From positions 37,308 to 101,307 of the forward strand of contig DATIZR010000041.1 in NCBI GenBank assembly GCA_035516965.1: a DNA stretch of 64,000 nucleotides, read 5' to 3'. Shown piece by piece: positions 51,505 through 61,157 of the stretch (the first letter of the stretch is position 1; the number at the start of each line of letters is the position of its first letter). Source of the stretch: Nitrospirota bacterium. Its GTDB lineage: Bacteria; Nitrospirota; UBA9217. Made by a program: the position numbers and the translations under genes. Below the pieces are notes generated by a model. That model was not told the DNA's origin. It searched no databases and saw only the letters and a program-made list of their open reading frames with translations.

Positions 51505-52452
51505 ATGGTGAGATCACGGGAACTCAAGATTTTTACCGGCAATGCGAATCAGGCCCTGGCCCGGGAAATCTGCCAGAAGATGAACATCCCGCTGGGCAAC
51601 GCGCTGGTCGGCAGGTTCAGCGACGGCGAGATCAATGTCCAGATCGTGGACAACGTGCGGGGCATGGATGTCTTCGTGGTGCAGCCCACGGCGAGCCCGG
51701 TCAACCGGAACCTGATGGAGCTCCTGATCATGATCGATGCCCTGAAGCGGGCATCGGCCATGCGGATCACTGCGGTGCTCCCCTACTACGGGTACAGCCG
51801 GCAGGACCGCAAGGTGCAGCCGCGCGTGCCGATCACGTCAAAGCTGGTAGCGGACCTGATCACCGCGGCCGGCGCGAACCGCGTGCTCACGGTCGACCTG
51901 CATGCGGGCCAGATCCAGGGGTTCTTCAACATCCCGGTGGACAACCTGTTCGCGGCCCCGGTGCTCCTGGACTATCTCAAGGGCAAAAAATTCAACAGCC
52001 TGACCGTGGTCTCGCCCGATGCGGGCGGCGTGGAGCGCGCCCGGGCCTTCGCGAAACGGCTTGATGCCGCACTCGCCATCATCGACAAGCGGCGCGACAA
52101 GCCGAATGTCGCCCAGGTGATGCACATCATCGGCGATGTCAAGGGCCATGACTGCCTGCTCCTCGATGACATGGTGGACACGGCGGGCACGCTGACCGAG
52201 GGCGCTACGGCGCTCAGGGCGAACGGGGCGGGCAAGATCTACGCCGCATGCACCCACGCCGTGCTTTCCGGACCCGCGACGAAGCGCATCAACGAGTCGG
52301 TGCTGGACGAACTGATCGCCACGAACACGATCGCGCTCGAAGCCAAACAGCAGGAGTGCAAGAAGCTGTCGGTCCTGTCCGTCGCGCCGCTCCTTGCCGA
52401 GGCGATCACGAGAATCTACGAGGAGACCTCGCTCAGTTCGCTGTTCGTGTGA
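51505..52452 (+). CDS. prs: Ribose-phosphate pyrophosphokinase Prs
   Basis: 315 residues of full length. [77 protein letters not shown] and the PRPP loop [18 protein letters not shown] are all present. It makes PRPP for nucleotide, His, Trp and NAD synthesis. It follows tRNA-Gln by 27 bases. Likely uses the promoter(s) upstream, including the one within ispE. Confidence 0.95.
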   Translation: MVRSRELKIFTGNANQALAREICQKMNIPLGNALVGRFSDGEINVQIVDNVRGMDVFVVQPTASPVNRNLMELLIMIDALKRASAMRITAVLPYYGYSRQDRKVQPRVPITSKLVADLITAAGANRVLTVDLHAGQIQGFFNIPVDNLFAAPVLLDYLKGKKFNSLTVVSPDAGGVERARAFAKRLDAALAIIDKRRDKPNVAQVMHIIGDVKGHDCLLLDDMVDTAGTLTEGATALRANGAGKIYAACTHAVLSGPATKRINESVLDELIATNTIALEAKQQECKKLSVLSVAPLLAEAITRIYEETSLSSLFV

Positions 52453-52464
52453 ACAGCTTAAAAT

Positions 52465-52555
52465 TAACCACGGATGAACACGGATAGACACAAGTAAGGA
52501 CGAACGCGTAGTATCATGCAAGCCGGTTTTCATCAGTGATAGTCTGTGGTTCATA
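52465..52555. repeat. Family A repeat (ACCACGGATGAACACGG), inverted pair
   Basis: Left arm TTAACCACGGATGAACACGG and a degenerate right arm AGTCTGTGGTTCAT near 52542 enclose about 50 bases. It lies between prs and rplY. Confidence 0.55.
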
Positions 52556-52584
52556 ACGATGTACTAACATGTATCGGAGGAGAA

Positions 52585-53349
52585 ATGGAAAAGATCGCAT
52601 TGACAGCACAGGTCAGAGAGAAGGCGGGCAAGGGGATCGCCCGGGGCCTTCGGCGGAGCCAGATGGTCCCGGCGGTTCTCTACAGCCACGGCAAGTCCCT
52701 GCCCATCGCGATGGGCAATAAGGATGTCACGAAGGTGCTCAGCACGGCCGGCGGCGAGCACGCATTGATCAACCTGAAACTTGACGGGGCCACGGACAAG
52801 GCGGACCGCCTGGCGCTCATCAAGGACTACCAGGTGGACCCGATCAACGGCGGACTCATCCATGTCGACCTCATGGAAGTCGCCATGGACGAGAAGGTCA
52901 GGATCCCGGTGGGCGTCCATATTGTCGGCAACTCGATCGGCGTAAAGGAGGGCGGCATCTTCCAGTACGGTCTCCGGACGCTCGACATCGAATGTCTTCC
53001 GAACCAGATCCCGGATTCCATCGAGGTCGACATCTCGGCGCTCAATGTGAACGAATCGCTCCACGTGCGCGACATCAAGGTCGCCGAAGGCATCAAGATC
53101 CTGACGGACCCCGTCGCGACGGTGGCCACCATCCAGCCGCCTATCTCGGCTGAGAAGCTCGAAGCCATGCTTACGGCCACGCCTGCTGTGACGACCGAGG
53201 GTGGAGAGCCGGAGCTGGTCAAGAAGCCGAAGAAGGAAGGCGAGGCCGCTGCGGCCCCTGCCGCCGAGGCCAAGGGCAAGGAAGGCGCCAAGGAAGCGGC
53301 TCCCAAGAAGGAAGCAGCTCCCAAGAAGGAAGCGGCCCCCAAGAAGTAA
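52585..53349 (+). CDS. rplY: Ribosomal protein bL25 (CTC/TL5 type)
   Basis: 254 residues. The 5S-binding L25 domain (residues 1-90: LTAQVREKAGKGIARGLRRSQMVPAVLYSHGKSLPIAM) is followed by the TL5 C-terminal beta domain (VRIPVGVHIVGNSIGVKEGGIFQYGLRTLDIECLP). A long Ala/Glu/Lys tail ends in three KEAAPKK-type repeats. The start is ATG 52585 behind GGAGGAG. A long-form L25 with a repetitive disordered tail is common in this type of bacterium. Confidence 0.95.
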   Translation: MEKIALTAQVREKAGKGIARGLRRSQMVPAVLYSHGKSLPIAMGNKDVTKVLSTAGGEHALINLKLDGATDKADRLALIKDYQVDPINGGLIHVDLMEVAMDEKVRIPVGVHIVGNSIGVKEGGIFQYGLRTLDIECLPNQIPDSIEVDISALNVNESLHVRDIKVAEGIKILTDPVATVATIQPPISAEKLEAMLTATPAVTTEGGEPELVKKPKKEGEAAAAPAAEAKGKEGAKEAAPKKEAAPKKEAAPKK

Positions 53350-53398
53350 TTGCGGGAAGCGGGGCGCGCGGTTTTCCGATGCGGCCTGAATCTGCACG

Positions 53399-53965
53399 AT
53401 GAAATTCATCATCATCGGCCTGGGAAACCCGGGAAAGAAGTACGAGCGTACCCGCCACAACGCCGGGTTCATGGCCGTTGACGAGCTCGGACGGCGGACC
53501 GGGATTCCGCTCATCCAGGAAAAGCACCACGCGCTCATCGGCAGGGGCAGGATCGATTCCCATGAGGCGGTCCTTGCCAAGCCGCAGACCTACATGAACG
53601 AGAGCGGCCGGTCGGTCGCGGCGGTCCTTCGCGATTCCTACTGCACGGCCAGCGACCTCGTCGTGCTGCACGATGAACTCGATTTGCCGATCGGCACGGT
53701 CAGGATCAAGAGCGGGGGCGGGCACGGCGGGCACAACGGGCTCCGCTCCATCATCGAGCAGATCGGGACGCCGGACTTCATCCGGGTCAGGATCGGCATC
53801 GGCCGGCCCCTGCCGGGCATGGACGCGGCCGATTACGTGCTCAGCCCCTTCCTGCCCGGGGAACGCGCAACAGCGGCCGGAGCCGTTGAAAAGGCAGGCG
53901 AAGCGGCGCTTGCGATCGTGACCCAGGGGATGACGCGGGCCATGAACCTCTTCAATCAGCAGTGA
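53399..53965 (+). CDS. pth: Peptidyl-tRNA hydrolase
   Basis: 188 residues. GLGNPGKKYERTRHNAGFMAVD (catalytic His), KPQTYMNESGRSV, LHDELDLPIGTVRIKSGGGHGGHNGLRSI and FIRVRIGIGRP are the Pth signatures. It recycles drop-off peptidyl-tRNA. It follows rplY as in many genomes. Confidence 0.95.
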   Translation: MKFIIIGLGNPGKKYERTRHNAGFMAVDELGRRTGIPLIQEKHHALIGRGRIDSHEAVLAKPQTYMNESGRSVAAVLRDSYCTASDLVVLHDELDLPIGTVRIKSGGGHGGHNGLRSIIEQIGTPDFIRVRIGIGRPLPGMDAADYVLSPFLPGERATAAGAVEKAGEAALAIVTQGMTRAMNLFNQQ

Positions 53966-53969
53966 TCTC

Positions 53970-53996
53970 ACCCGGAGCGCACCTCCGGGTTTTTTG
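53970..53996 (+). terminator. Terminator after pth
   Basis: ACCCGGAG and CTCCGGGT pair around a CGCAC loop, followed by TTTTTTG. Confidence 0.85.
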
Positions 53997-54011
53997 TTGT
54001 AAAAACTATTG

Positions 54012-54125
54012 CAACCACGGGTGAACACGGATAAACACGGGTAAACCTGAGTACAGCAGGAAGTGCTTTTAGTTATTTCCTGATTGATTTTTCACCTGTG
54101 TCCGTCTGTGTTCATCCGTGGTTAT
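54012..54125. repeat. Family A repeat, inverted pair
   Basis: Left arm AACCACGGGTGAACACGG (with ATAAACACGGGTAAAC after it) faces right arm TGTGTTCATCCGTGGTTAT. The arms are about 45 bases apart and can form a long hairpin between pth and ychF. Confidence 0.65.
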
Positions 54126-54146
54126 GTCGTTTAAAAGGAGTTCTCC

Positions 54147-55241
54147 ATGGGTTTCAACTGCGGCATCGTGGGTCTGCCGAACGTGGGCAAGTCCACCATC
54201 TTCAACGCGCTGACCTCGGCAGGGGCGCAGGCGTCCAATTATCCCTTCACGACCATCGATCCCAACGTCGGGGTCGTGGACATGCCCGATGAACGGCTCC
54301 AGACGCTTGCCGGGATCTACCAGCCGAAAAAGCTGACGCCGACCACCATGGAGTTCGTGGACATCGCCGGTCTGGTCAAGGGGGCCGCCCAGGGAGAGGG
54401 GCTGGGGAACAAGTTCCTCGCCAACATCCGGGAAGTGGACGCCATCGCACACGTGGTCCGCTGCTTCGAGGACCCGAACGTGATCCATGTGGCCGGCGCG
54501 GTCGACCCGAAGGCCGACATCGAGGTGATCGAGGCGGAGCTCATGCTTGCGGACCTGGACGCGATCGAGAAGCGGCTGTTCAAATCGGAGAAGCTCGCCA
54601 AGACCGGGGACAAGAAGGTCGCCGATGAGACAGCCTTCATGAAGCGGATCAAGGACATGTTGAGCCGGGGAGAGCCGGTCCGGCGGGCGAGCCATTCAGA
54701 TGACGAGGCGGCGTGGCTCAAGAGCTACAATCTCCTGTCCGCCAAGCCCGTGCTGTACGTGGCGAACGTGGCCGAGGACATGGTGAACAAACCGAACCCG
54801 ATGGTAGACGCGGTGAGGCGGATCGCGGCGGAGGAAGGGGCCGTGGTCGTCGTCATCTCCGGACAGGTGGAGGGCGAGATCGCGCAGCTGCCCGCTGAGG
54901 AGCGGAAGGAATACCTCGCCGGCATGGGCCTCAAGGAATCGGGGCTTGACCGGATGATCCGTGCCGGCTACGAACTGCTCGGGCTCATCACCTATTTCAC
55001 GGCGGGGGAGAAGGAAGTGCGGGCCTGGACCATCACGAAGGGCACGAAGGCTCCGCAGGCCGCGGGCAAGATCCACACGGATTTCGAAAAGGGGTTCATC
55101 CGCGCCGAGGTCTTCCACTACGACGATCTGATGAAGCTCAAGACCGAGCAGGCTGTCAAGGCCGCGGGACTCCTTCGTTCCGAAGGCAAGGACTACGTGG
55201 TCAAGGACGGGGATATCATGCTGTTCCGGTTCAATGTTTAG
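54147..55241 (+). CDS. ychF: Ribosome-binding ATPase YchF
   Basis: 364 residues. The P-loop GLPNVGKSTIFNAL, the DIAGLVKGAAQGEGLGN switch region, the coiled-coil insertion (LADLDAIEKRLFKSEKLA) and the C-terminal TGS domain (LLGLITYFTAGEKEVRAWTI, AAGKIHTDFEKGFIRAEV) are in order. An ATP-preferring Obg-like protein at the ribosome, linked to stress response. AAGGAG precedes the ATG. Convergent with the ferredoxin gene. Confidence 0.95.
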   Translation: MGFNCGIVGLPNVGKSTIFNALTSAGAQASNYPFTTIDPNVGVVDMPDERLQTLAGIYQPKKLTPTTMEFVDIAGLVKGAAQGEGLGNKFLANIREVDAIAHVVRCFEDPNVIHVAGAVDPKADIEVIEAELMLADLDAIEKRLFKSEKLAKTGDKKVADETAFMKRIKDMLSRGEPVRRASHSDDEAAWLKSYNLLSAKPVLYVANVAEDMVNKPNPMVDAVRRIAAEEGAVVVVISGQVEGEIAQLPAEERKEYLAGMGLKESGLDRMIRAGYELLGLITYFTAGEKEVRAWTITKGTKAPQAAGKIHTDFEKGFIRAEVFHYDDLMKLKTEQAVKAAGLLRSEGKDYVVKDGDIMLFRFNV

Positions 55242-55250
55242 CCGGACCGG

Positions 55251-55430
55251 TCACTCCACAGAGATCGCATAATAGGGGCAGATGGTCATGACGCCCTGGT
55301 TCTTTTCCAGAACGAACGTGCCGGGATTGATGACCCATGCCTTCCCATCCCGCATCTCGAAGAATTCGGGAAAGGCCTCCGCGCACCCTCCGCACCCCTC
55401 GCACTTGCCGTAGTCAATGTTCAGGTACAT
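55251..55430 (-). CDS. Single-cluster [4Fe-4S] ferredoxin
   Basis: 59 residues (ATG 55442 would add four). KCEGCGGCAEAFPEFFEM gives CxxCxxC and ICPYYAI the fourth ligand followed by Pro, the arrangement of D. gigas-type ferredoxins. The usual extra Cys after CxxCxxC is replaced by Phe. It carries single electrons. It precedes no obvious redox enzyme; the next gene on this strand is a DUF2249 protein. Confidence 0.8.
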   Translation of the reverse strand: MYLNIDYGKCEGCGGCAEAFPEFFEMRDGKAWVINPGTFVLEKNQGVMTICPYYAISVE

Positions 55431-55454
55431 GCCGCCTTCCATCCTCCCGCGCTG

Positions 55455-55676
55455 TCATTTCCTGGTGATCTGAACCTTCCATTCCTCCGGGCCCTGGGCC
55501 AGATACTCCCAGGTGAACTGATCCTCCCGCTCGTGCAGGAACGAGTAGTAGAGCGGTTTGGGATCATGGTCGTTCACGAGAACGAACGACTCGCCCTTGT
55601 TCAGCCCGTCAAAGGTCTTGAAGATGAGCGGATGCCTGTCCCGGGGGATGATCGTGGTTACATTCAATGCCTGCAT
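55455..55676 (-). CDS. DUF2249 protein
   Basis: 73 residues. VTTIIPRDRHPLIFKTFDGLNKGESFVLVNDHDPKPLYYSF and WEYLAQGPEEWKVQITR match DUF2249, a small TusA-like alpha/beta fold often tied to hemerythrin, ferredoxin or nitrogen-oxide proteins. It is 25 bases from the ferredoxin gene in one minus-strand unit, so a redox role is plausible. AAGGAGG lies 6 nt before ATG 55676. Confidence 0.85.
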   Translation of the reverse strand: MQALNVTTIIPRDRHPLIFKTFDGLNKGESFVLVNDHDPKPLYYSFLHEREDQFTWEYLAQGPEEWKVQITRK

Positions 55677-55837
55677 GGTTCGCCTCCTTGTGGGGTTCAT
55701 TGCGAGAGAGTCTTCTCTCTTCCGATCCTACAATACTCCTCTTCAGGAAAGGAGACTATGACCTGCATCATGGTCGGCATAGTACCCGCCCGCCAGGAAT
55801 TTTTCAAGGAGGGGGTCGATTTTTCTTCACTCCATGC

Positions 55838-55843
55838 TATAAT
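55838..55843 (+). promoter_or_regulatory. Extended -10 element upstream of the Ap4A phosphorylase-like gene
   Basis: TGCTATAAT, a perfect extended -10, 46 nt before ATG 55889. No good -35 at 17 nt. Confidence 0.5.
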
Positions 55844-55888
55844 CTACACCGCTGCCAAGGGATCATCACCAGCCAGGGGGCTTCATCC

Positions 55889-56830
55889 ATGGTCATACCA
55901 AAGGGAACACTGTGGGAGCGCCTGACATCGTCGACGCTGCGTGCCCTTGCCGCCAACGCCCTTTTTTCCTTTCCCACCGGTCGCGCCTTTGTGGAGGAGA
56001 AGGGCGTTCGCTATTTCGTGCGCGTGCTCGAGAGCCTGAGCCGCAAGGACGAGGCGCGCCGGGCGCAGGACAGCGCATCGCAGCAGGGCAGGCAGGCGAA
56101 CCCCTTTCTTCCGCCGGAACCCGACCTGATCGTAGGAGATGTCGGGCCGGGGCATGTGGCGGTCCTGAACAAGTTCAACGTGGTGGAGAACCATCTCCTG
56201 CTCGTCACGCGGAAGTTCGAGGACCAGGACGCGCTGCTCACGCCGCAGGACTTCGAGGCGCTCTGGCAATGTCTGAGCGAGTACGACAGCCTCGGCTTCT
56301 ACAACGGAGGCCGCGAGGCAGGCGCGAGCCAGCAGCATAAGCATCTTCAGCTCGTGCCGCTTCCGCTCGCTCCGGAGGGGCCCGTTGTGCCAATGGAGCC
56401 GCTGCTCGCGCAGGCGCCTCCGGGTCACGGCCTCTCCCGGGTGCCGGCATTTCCCTTTCTGCATTCCTTTGTGCGGCTCGAACCGGGGCTTGCAACCTTT
56501 CCCAATGATGCGGCCCGCCAAACCTTTGGGCGGTACTGCGATATGCTGCAGGAGCTCGGCATGCGGACGCCTTCGCCGGGCCGGACGACCAGGCACTCCG
56601 CGCCCTATTGCCTGCTGGTCGCCCGGACATGGATGCTGCTCGTCCCCCGGTCCCGGGAGCACGTGCAGGACATCTCGCTCAATTCGCTCGCCTATGCCGG
56701 GTCTTTTTTTGTGCGGAGCCATGAGTATCTGGAGCGGCTGAAGGCATACGGCATGATGAGCGCGCTGACGACGGCGGGGGTTGGACCGGAGGGGGATCGG
56801 AGCCCGAAGGAGGGCGGACAGCAAGGATGA
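55889..56830 (+). CDS. ATP adenylyltransferase (Ap4A phosphorylase) family protein
   Basis: 313 residues. The HIT-like core has VAVLNKFNVVENHLLLVTRKFEDQ and the catalytic GASQQHKHLQLVPLPL (QHKHLQL, with His). The C-terminal SAPYCLLVARTWMLLVPRSREHVQDISLNSLAYAGSFFVR is the APA1/2 end. It interconverts ADP plus ATP with Ap4A, or makes nucleotidyl-sulfate. About the usual length of yeast and bacterial relatives. Convergent with the HD-GYP gene. Confidence 0.85.
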   Translation: MVIPKGTLWERLTSSTLRALAANALFSFPTGRAFVEEKGVRYFVRVLESLSRKDEARRAQDSASQQGRQANPFLPPEPDLIVGDVGPGHVAVLNKFNVVENHLLLVTRKFEDQDALLTPQDFEALWQCLSEYDSLGFYNGGREAGASQQHKHLQLVPLPLAPEGPVVPMEPLLAQAPPGHGLSRVPAFPFLHSFVRLEPGLATFPNDAARQTFGRYCDMLQELGMRTPSPGRTTRHSAPYCLLVARTWMLLVPRSREHVQDISLNSLAYAGSFFVRSHEYLERLKAYGMMSALTTAGVGPEGDRSPKEGGQQG

Positions 56831-56841
56831 TGCGCGGCCTC

Positions 56842-57624
56842 TTATCCTATCATGCCGGAGAGGTCATCCTGCAGGGATTCCTCCATATCGATGAAGATCC
56901 TCCCGATATACTCTCTGAGCTCGGCCGATGCCTTCCAAAAGGCCTCGATCACCGCAGGGTCATACCGCGTGCCCGAGGCGGCCGTGATCACCTCAGCAGC
57001 CTCGTCGAAGGGGACTGCCTTGTGGTAGGGGCGCGTCACGGTCAGGGCGTCCAGGGCATCGGCCACGGCGAATACGCGGGCGCCGGCCGGGATCTCCTCG
57101 CCTTTGAGCCCGCGGGGGTAGCCTGAACCGTCGAAGTGCTCGTGATGACAGCGGATGATCTCCGCGGCCCTGCTGAAGTAGCCGATATGGCCGATGATGC
57201 GGTAGCCGATCTCGGGGTGCTTCTGCATGGCGGCCAGCTCCGCGGGGTCGAGGGGCCCGGCCTTCATGAGCACGGCATCGGGCACGCCGATCTTGCCGAT
57301 GTCGTGGAGGAGCGACCCGCAGTACAGGTCCACGAGGTCCCTCCCCCGCATGCCGAAGGCATTGCCGATCACGAGGGCGAATTCGGTCACCCGGAGCGAA
57401 TGGCTCCCGACCTCATGCTCCCGGGCGTCGATGGCGCTCACGAGCGCCTCGAGCGTGACCAGGTAGCCCGTTTCCATGCGCTGGACGATCCCATCAAGGT
57501 AGGTATCGGCGAAGTAGCAGTGCTCGCAGCGATAGGTCCCGTCCCGCCGCTTTACGTACCGGTCTTCCTCGATCGGCATGCCGCAGTTGGGGCAGGTGTG
57601 CATCACACGCGTCGTCTCGGTCAT
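56842..57624 (-). CDS. HD-GYP phosphodiesterase with N-terminal zinc ribbon
   Basis: 260 residues. Residues 10-40 hold CPNCGMP and RCEHCYF, a zinc ribbon. The HD-GYP domain has VGSHSLRVTEFAL, LLHDIGKIGVPD, MQKHPEIGYRII, HHEHFDGSGYPRGLKGEEIP and FAVADALDALT. It should hydrolyse cyclic-di-GMP. There is no receiver or membrane segment, so input comes through the ribbon or partners. With the GGDEF-EAL protein at 20-23 kb it is the second cyclic-di-GMP enzyme in the window. Confidence 0.9.
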   Translation of the reverse strand: MTETTRVMHTCPNCGMPIEEDRYVKRRDGTYRCEHCYFADTYLDGIVQRMETGYLVTLEALVSAIDAREHEVGSHSLRVTEFALVIGNAFGMRGRDLVDLYCGSLLHDIGKIGVPDAVLMKAGPLDPAELAAMQKHPEIGYRIIGHIGYFSRAAEIIRCHHEHFDGSGYPRGLKGEEIPAGARVFAVADALDALTVTRPYHKAVPFDEAAEVITAASGTRYDPAVIEAFWKASAELREYIGRIFIDMEESLQDDLSGMIG

Positions 57625-57810
57625 GTCATGAGACTATCAGGAGACGGACTGTTTGTCAACGGAGGGCGATGCTGTTTCCGGTACCGCGCCCGAAGAGTCG
57701 CCAGTGCACGGGCCCAAACGGCCCGTTCCCGGCCTTCCTTTTCCCATTGACAGGAGGGCCCGGGGAGTGTACAAAAGAGCCTGCATTTCAAACGGAGGTA
57801 TTGAGCAAAC

Positions 57811-59493
<1,683 letters not shown>

Positions 59494-59560
59494 GAAGGCC
59501 GGGAGGGGTTGGGAATTAGGAACTTCAAATCAATTTCTTTACAAAACGGCAAGAAAATAT

Positions 59561-59665
59561 CTCACAGAGGCGCAGAGCTCGCAGAGAAAATCAAAAAATA
59601 ATTCACCATGAAAGACTTTCGGGTTTTGGTTTTAAACTCTGCGTCCTCCGCGTGCTCCGCGAGAG
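59561..59665. repeat. Family C repeat (CACAGAGGCGCAGAG), inverted pair
   Basis: Left arm CTCACAGAGGCGCAGAGCTC (59561-59580) is answered by AACTCTGCGTCCTCCGCGTG (from 59635). These words, with 60214-60243 and 4326-4349, look like decayed members of one family. Confidence 0.45.
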
Positions 59666-59782
59666 ACGCCTTTAGCTTCTGGTTTTGATCCGGCTTGTCC
59701 GGGTTAGGAATTAAGAGTCAGGAATTAAGAGGAGTTTGGCGCTTCGTGCTTGTTTGGTCATCGGGACCGTCGGATTTTTGGA

Positions 59783-59811
59783 TTGACAGACTGTCGTGAG
59801 AAGTGTACAAA
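59783..59811 (+). promoter_or_regulatory. Sigma-70 promoter for ppnP
   Basis: TTGACA, 17-nt spacer, TACAAA, 60 nt before the start at 59871. Confidence 0.7.
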
Positions 59812-59870
59812 GAGCATTGCAGGCTGCAATTGCACCCGTGCAGGAGATGCAGCGAAAGGAGTTGTCCGGC

Positions 59871-60188
59871 ATGTCGGAGTTCAAGAACGTAACCGTCGTT
59901 CGCGAGGCGAACGTCTACTTTGACGGGAAGGTCACGAGCAGGACGGTCCTGTTCGGCGACGGATCGAAGAAAACGCTCGGCGTGATGCTGCCCGGGGAAT
60001 ACGAGTTCGGCACCGGCGACAAGGAGATCATGGAAATATTCTCCGGAGACCTGGACGTGCTCCTGCCGGGAGACAAGACCTGGAAAACGATCGCAGGCGG
60101 TCAGTCCTTCGAGGTGGCTGCGAACGCCAAGTTCAAGCTGAAGGTCAGGAAACTGTCCGATTACTGCTGCTCGTTCATAAAAGGCTGA
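59871..60188 (+). CDS. ppnP: Pyrimidine/purine nucleoside phosphorylase PpnP
   Basis: 105 residues. [59 protein letters not shown] is the compact cupin of PpnP (DUF1255), which phosphorolyses several nucleosides. ATG 59871 follows AAAGGAG at 10 nt. Full family length. Confidence 0.9.
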   Translation: MSEFKNVTVVREANVYFDGKVTSRTVLFGDGSKKTLGVMLPGEYEFGTGDKEIMEIFSGDLDVLLPGDKTWKTIAGGQSFEVAANAKFKLKVRKLSDYCCSFIKG

Positions 60189-60213
60189 AGCCTCAATCGT
60201 TTTGAGATTGAAA

Positions 60214-60243
60214 GATTTCTCTGTGCGCTCTGTGGTTAATTCT
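60214..60243 (-). repeat. Family C repeat, single arm
   Basis: TTCTCTGTGCGCTCTGTGG, the complement of the CACAGAG-type word, between ppnP and the TPR gene. Confidence 0.4.
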
Positions 60244-60276
60244 TGACAATACCGTTTCCGGAGGGGGGAGGACTTC

Positions 60277-60807
60277 ATGAAGAGAACATTCCTGTTCGCC
60301 GCGCTCGTTCTGGTGGTCTCGGCCGGCTGCACGCAGCAGCGCGAGGAGCCCAAAGGCCAGGCTCCCGTCCCGGGGACGGCGATGACGAAGTCGCCGGATG
60401 AGATCAGGCAGCTGGAGCAGCTTGCAAAGCAGGCGCCGACCAACGCCGAGGCCTGGACCATGCTCGGGAACGCTCTCATGGATTCGAGACGGTTCGCCGA
60501 GGCAGTAGATGCCTATCAGAAGTCCCTCACCCTGGACCCGCAGAACGTGAACGTGCGCGTTGATATGGGCACCTGCCTCAAGAACTCCGGAAAGCCGCAG
60601 CAGGCCGTCGAGGAATACAAGAAAGCGCTCAAGATCGACCCCAATCACCTGAACGCGAACCGCAACTTGGGCGTTGTGCTCGCCTATGACCTCAACGACA
60701 AGAAAGCCGCTGCGAAGGCGTTCGAGCGATACCTCGAGCTTGCGCCGACCGCTGCCGACGCCCCGGAGATCAGGCAGCTCCTGCAGAATCTCAAGGCCGG
60801 CAAATAA
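60277..60807 (+). CDS. TPR lipoprotein (176 aa)
   Basis: Signal with lipobox SAGC (Cys18), a Gln/Pro-rich linker and about three and a half TPR units (NAEAWTMLGNALMDSRRFAEAVDAYQKSLTLDPQ; VRVDMGTCLKNSGKPQQAVEEYKKALKIDP; ANRNLGVVLAYDLNDKKAAAKAFERYLELAP). It likely scaffolds other proteins in the periplasm. GGAGGGGGGAG lies upstream of the ATG. A strong terminator ends the unit. Confidence 0.85.
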   Translation: MKRTFLFAALVLVVSAGCTQQREEPKGQAPVPGTAMTKSPDEIRQLEQLAKQAPTNAEAWTMLGNALMDSRRFAEAVDAYQKSLTLDPQNVNVRVDMGTCLKNSGKPQQAVEEYKKALKIDPNHLNANRNLGVVLAYDLNDKKAAAKAFERYLELAPTAADAPEIRQLLQNLKAGK

Positions 60808-61154
60808 GCCCTCTCCCTCATGAGAACGAAAGGCAGGCATTCATCAACTGAATGCCTGCCTTTTTTGTTTCTTGTGGCATCGGCCCATCGTGTGTGCTGC
60901 CCCGGCCGGTCCGTTTATACCAAGGCATTTACGGGAAGGTTTCCGAAAAACTCTCGAAATGTCATTGCGAGGAGCGTTTCTTGCGACGCGGCAATCTCGA
61001 AGATATTGATTCCTTTATAACCGGGACTGCGAAGTTTATCCCGAGCCATAAGCGAGATTGCTTCGCCTTCGGCTCGCAAAGACAGCAAGAAGACTTACTC
61101 AGGACCTACCTCTTCCAGCGTATCATCGCGAGAAGCGCTGCGACAAAGCAATCT
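60808..61154. other. 347-base spacer with terminator and family B repeats
   Basis: Convergent-type spacer between the TPR gene and the glycosyltransferase end. Its content is the terminator and the repeat cluster listed separately; no gene is supported. Confidence 0.5.
60829..60867 (+). terminator. Terminator after the TPR lipoprotein gene
   Basis: AAAGGCAGGCATTC pairs with GAATGCCTGCCTTT with a short loop, followed by TTTG. Effective on the plus strand. Confidence 0.9.
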
Positions 61155-61157
61155 TTA
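60961..61157. repeat. Family B repeat cluster (TCATTGCGAGGAGCG)
   Basis: GTCATTGCGAGGAGCG...GCGACGCGGCAATCTCGA (60961-61000) is followed by an opposite-strand copy, GCGAGATTGCTTCG...GGCTCGCAAAGAC (61052-61085). A third degenerate copy, ATCATCGCGAGAAGCGCTGC (61121-61157), runs into the end of the glycosyltransferase gene. Confidence 0.7.

Larger units (their letters stand above)
59494..59870. other. 377-base spacer with family C repeats and a promoter
   Basis: Holds the repeat pair at 59561-59665, a small duplicated word (GGAATTAAGA at about 59706 and 59721) and the ppnP promoter. No gene supported. Confidence 0.5.

Noticed and set aside
53280..53349. Tandem repeat at the rplY end as a mobile or CRISPR-like repeat
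   Set aside because: It is an in-frame KEAAPKK protein repeat with varying codons, part of the L25 tail.
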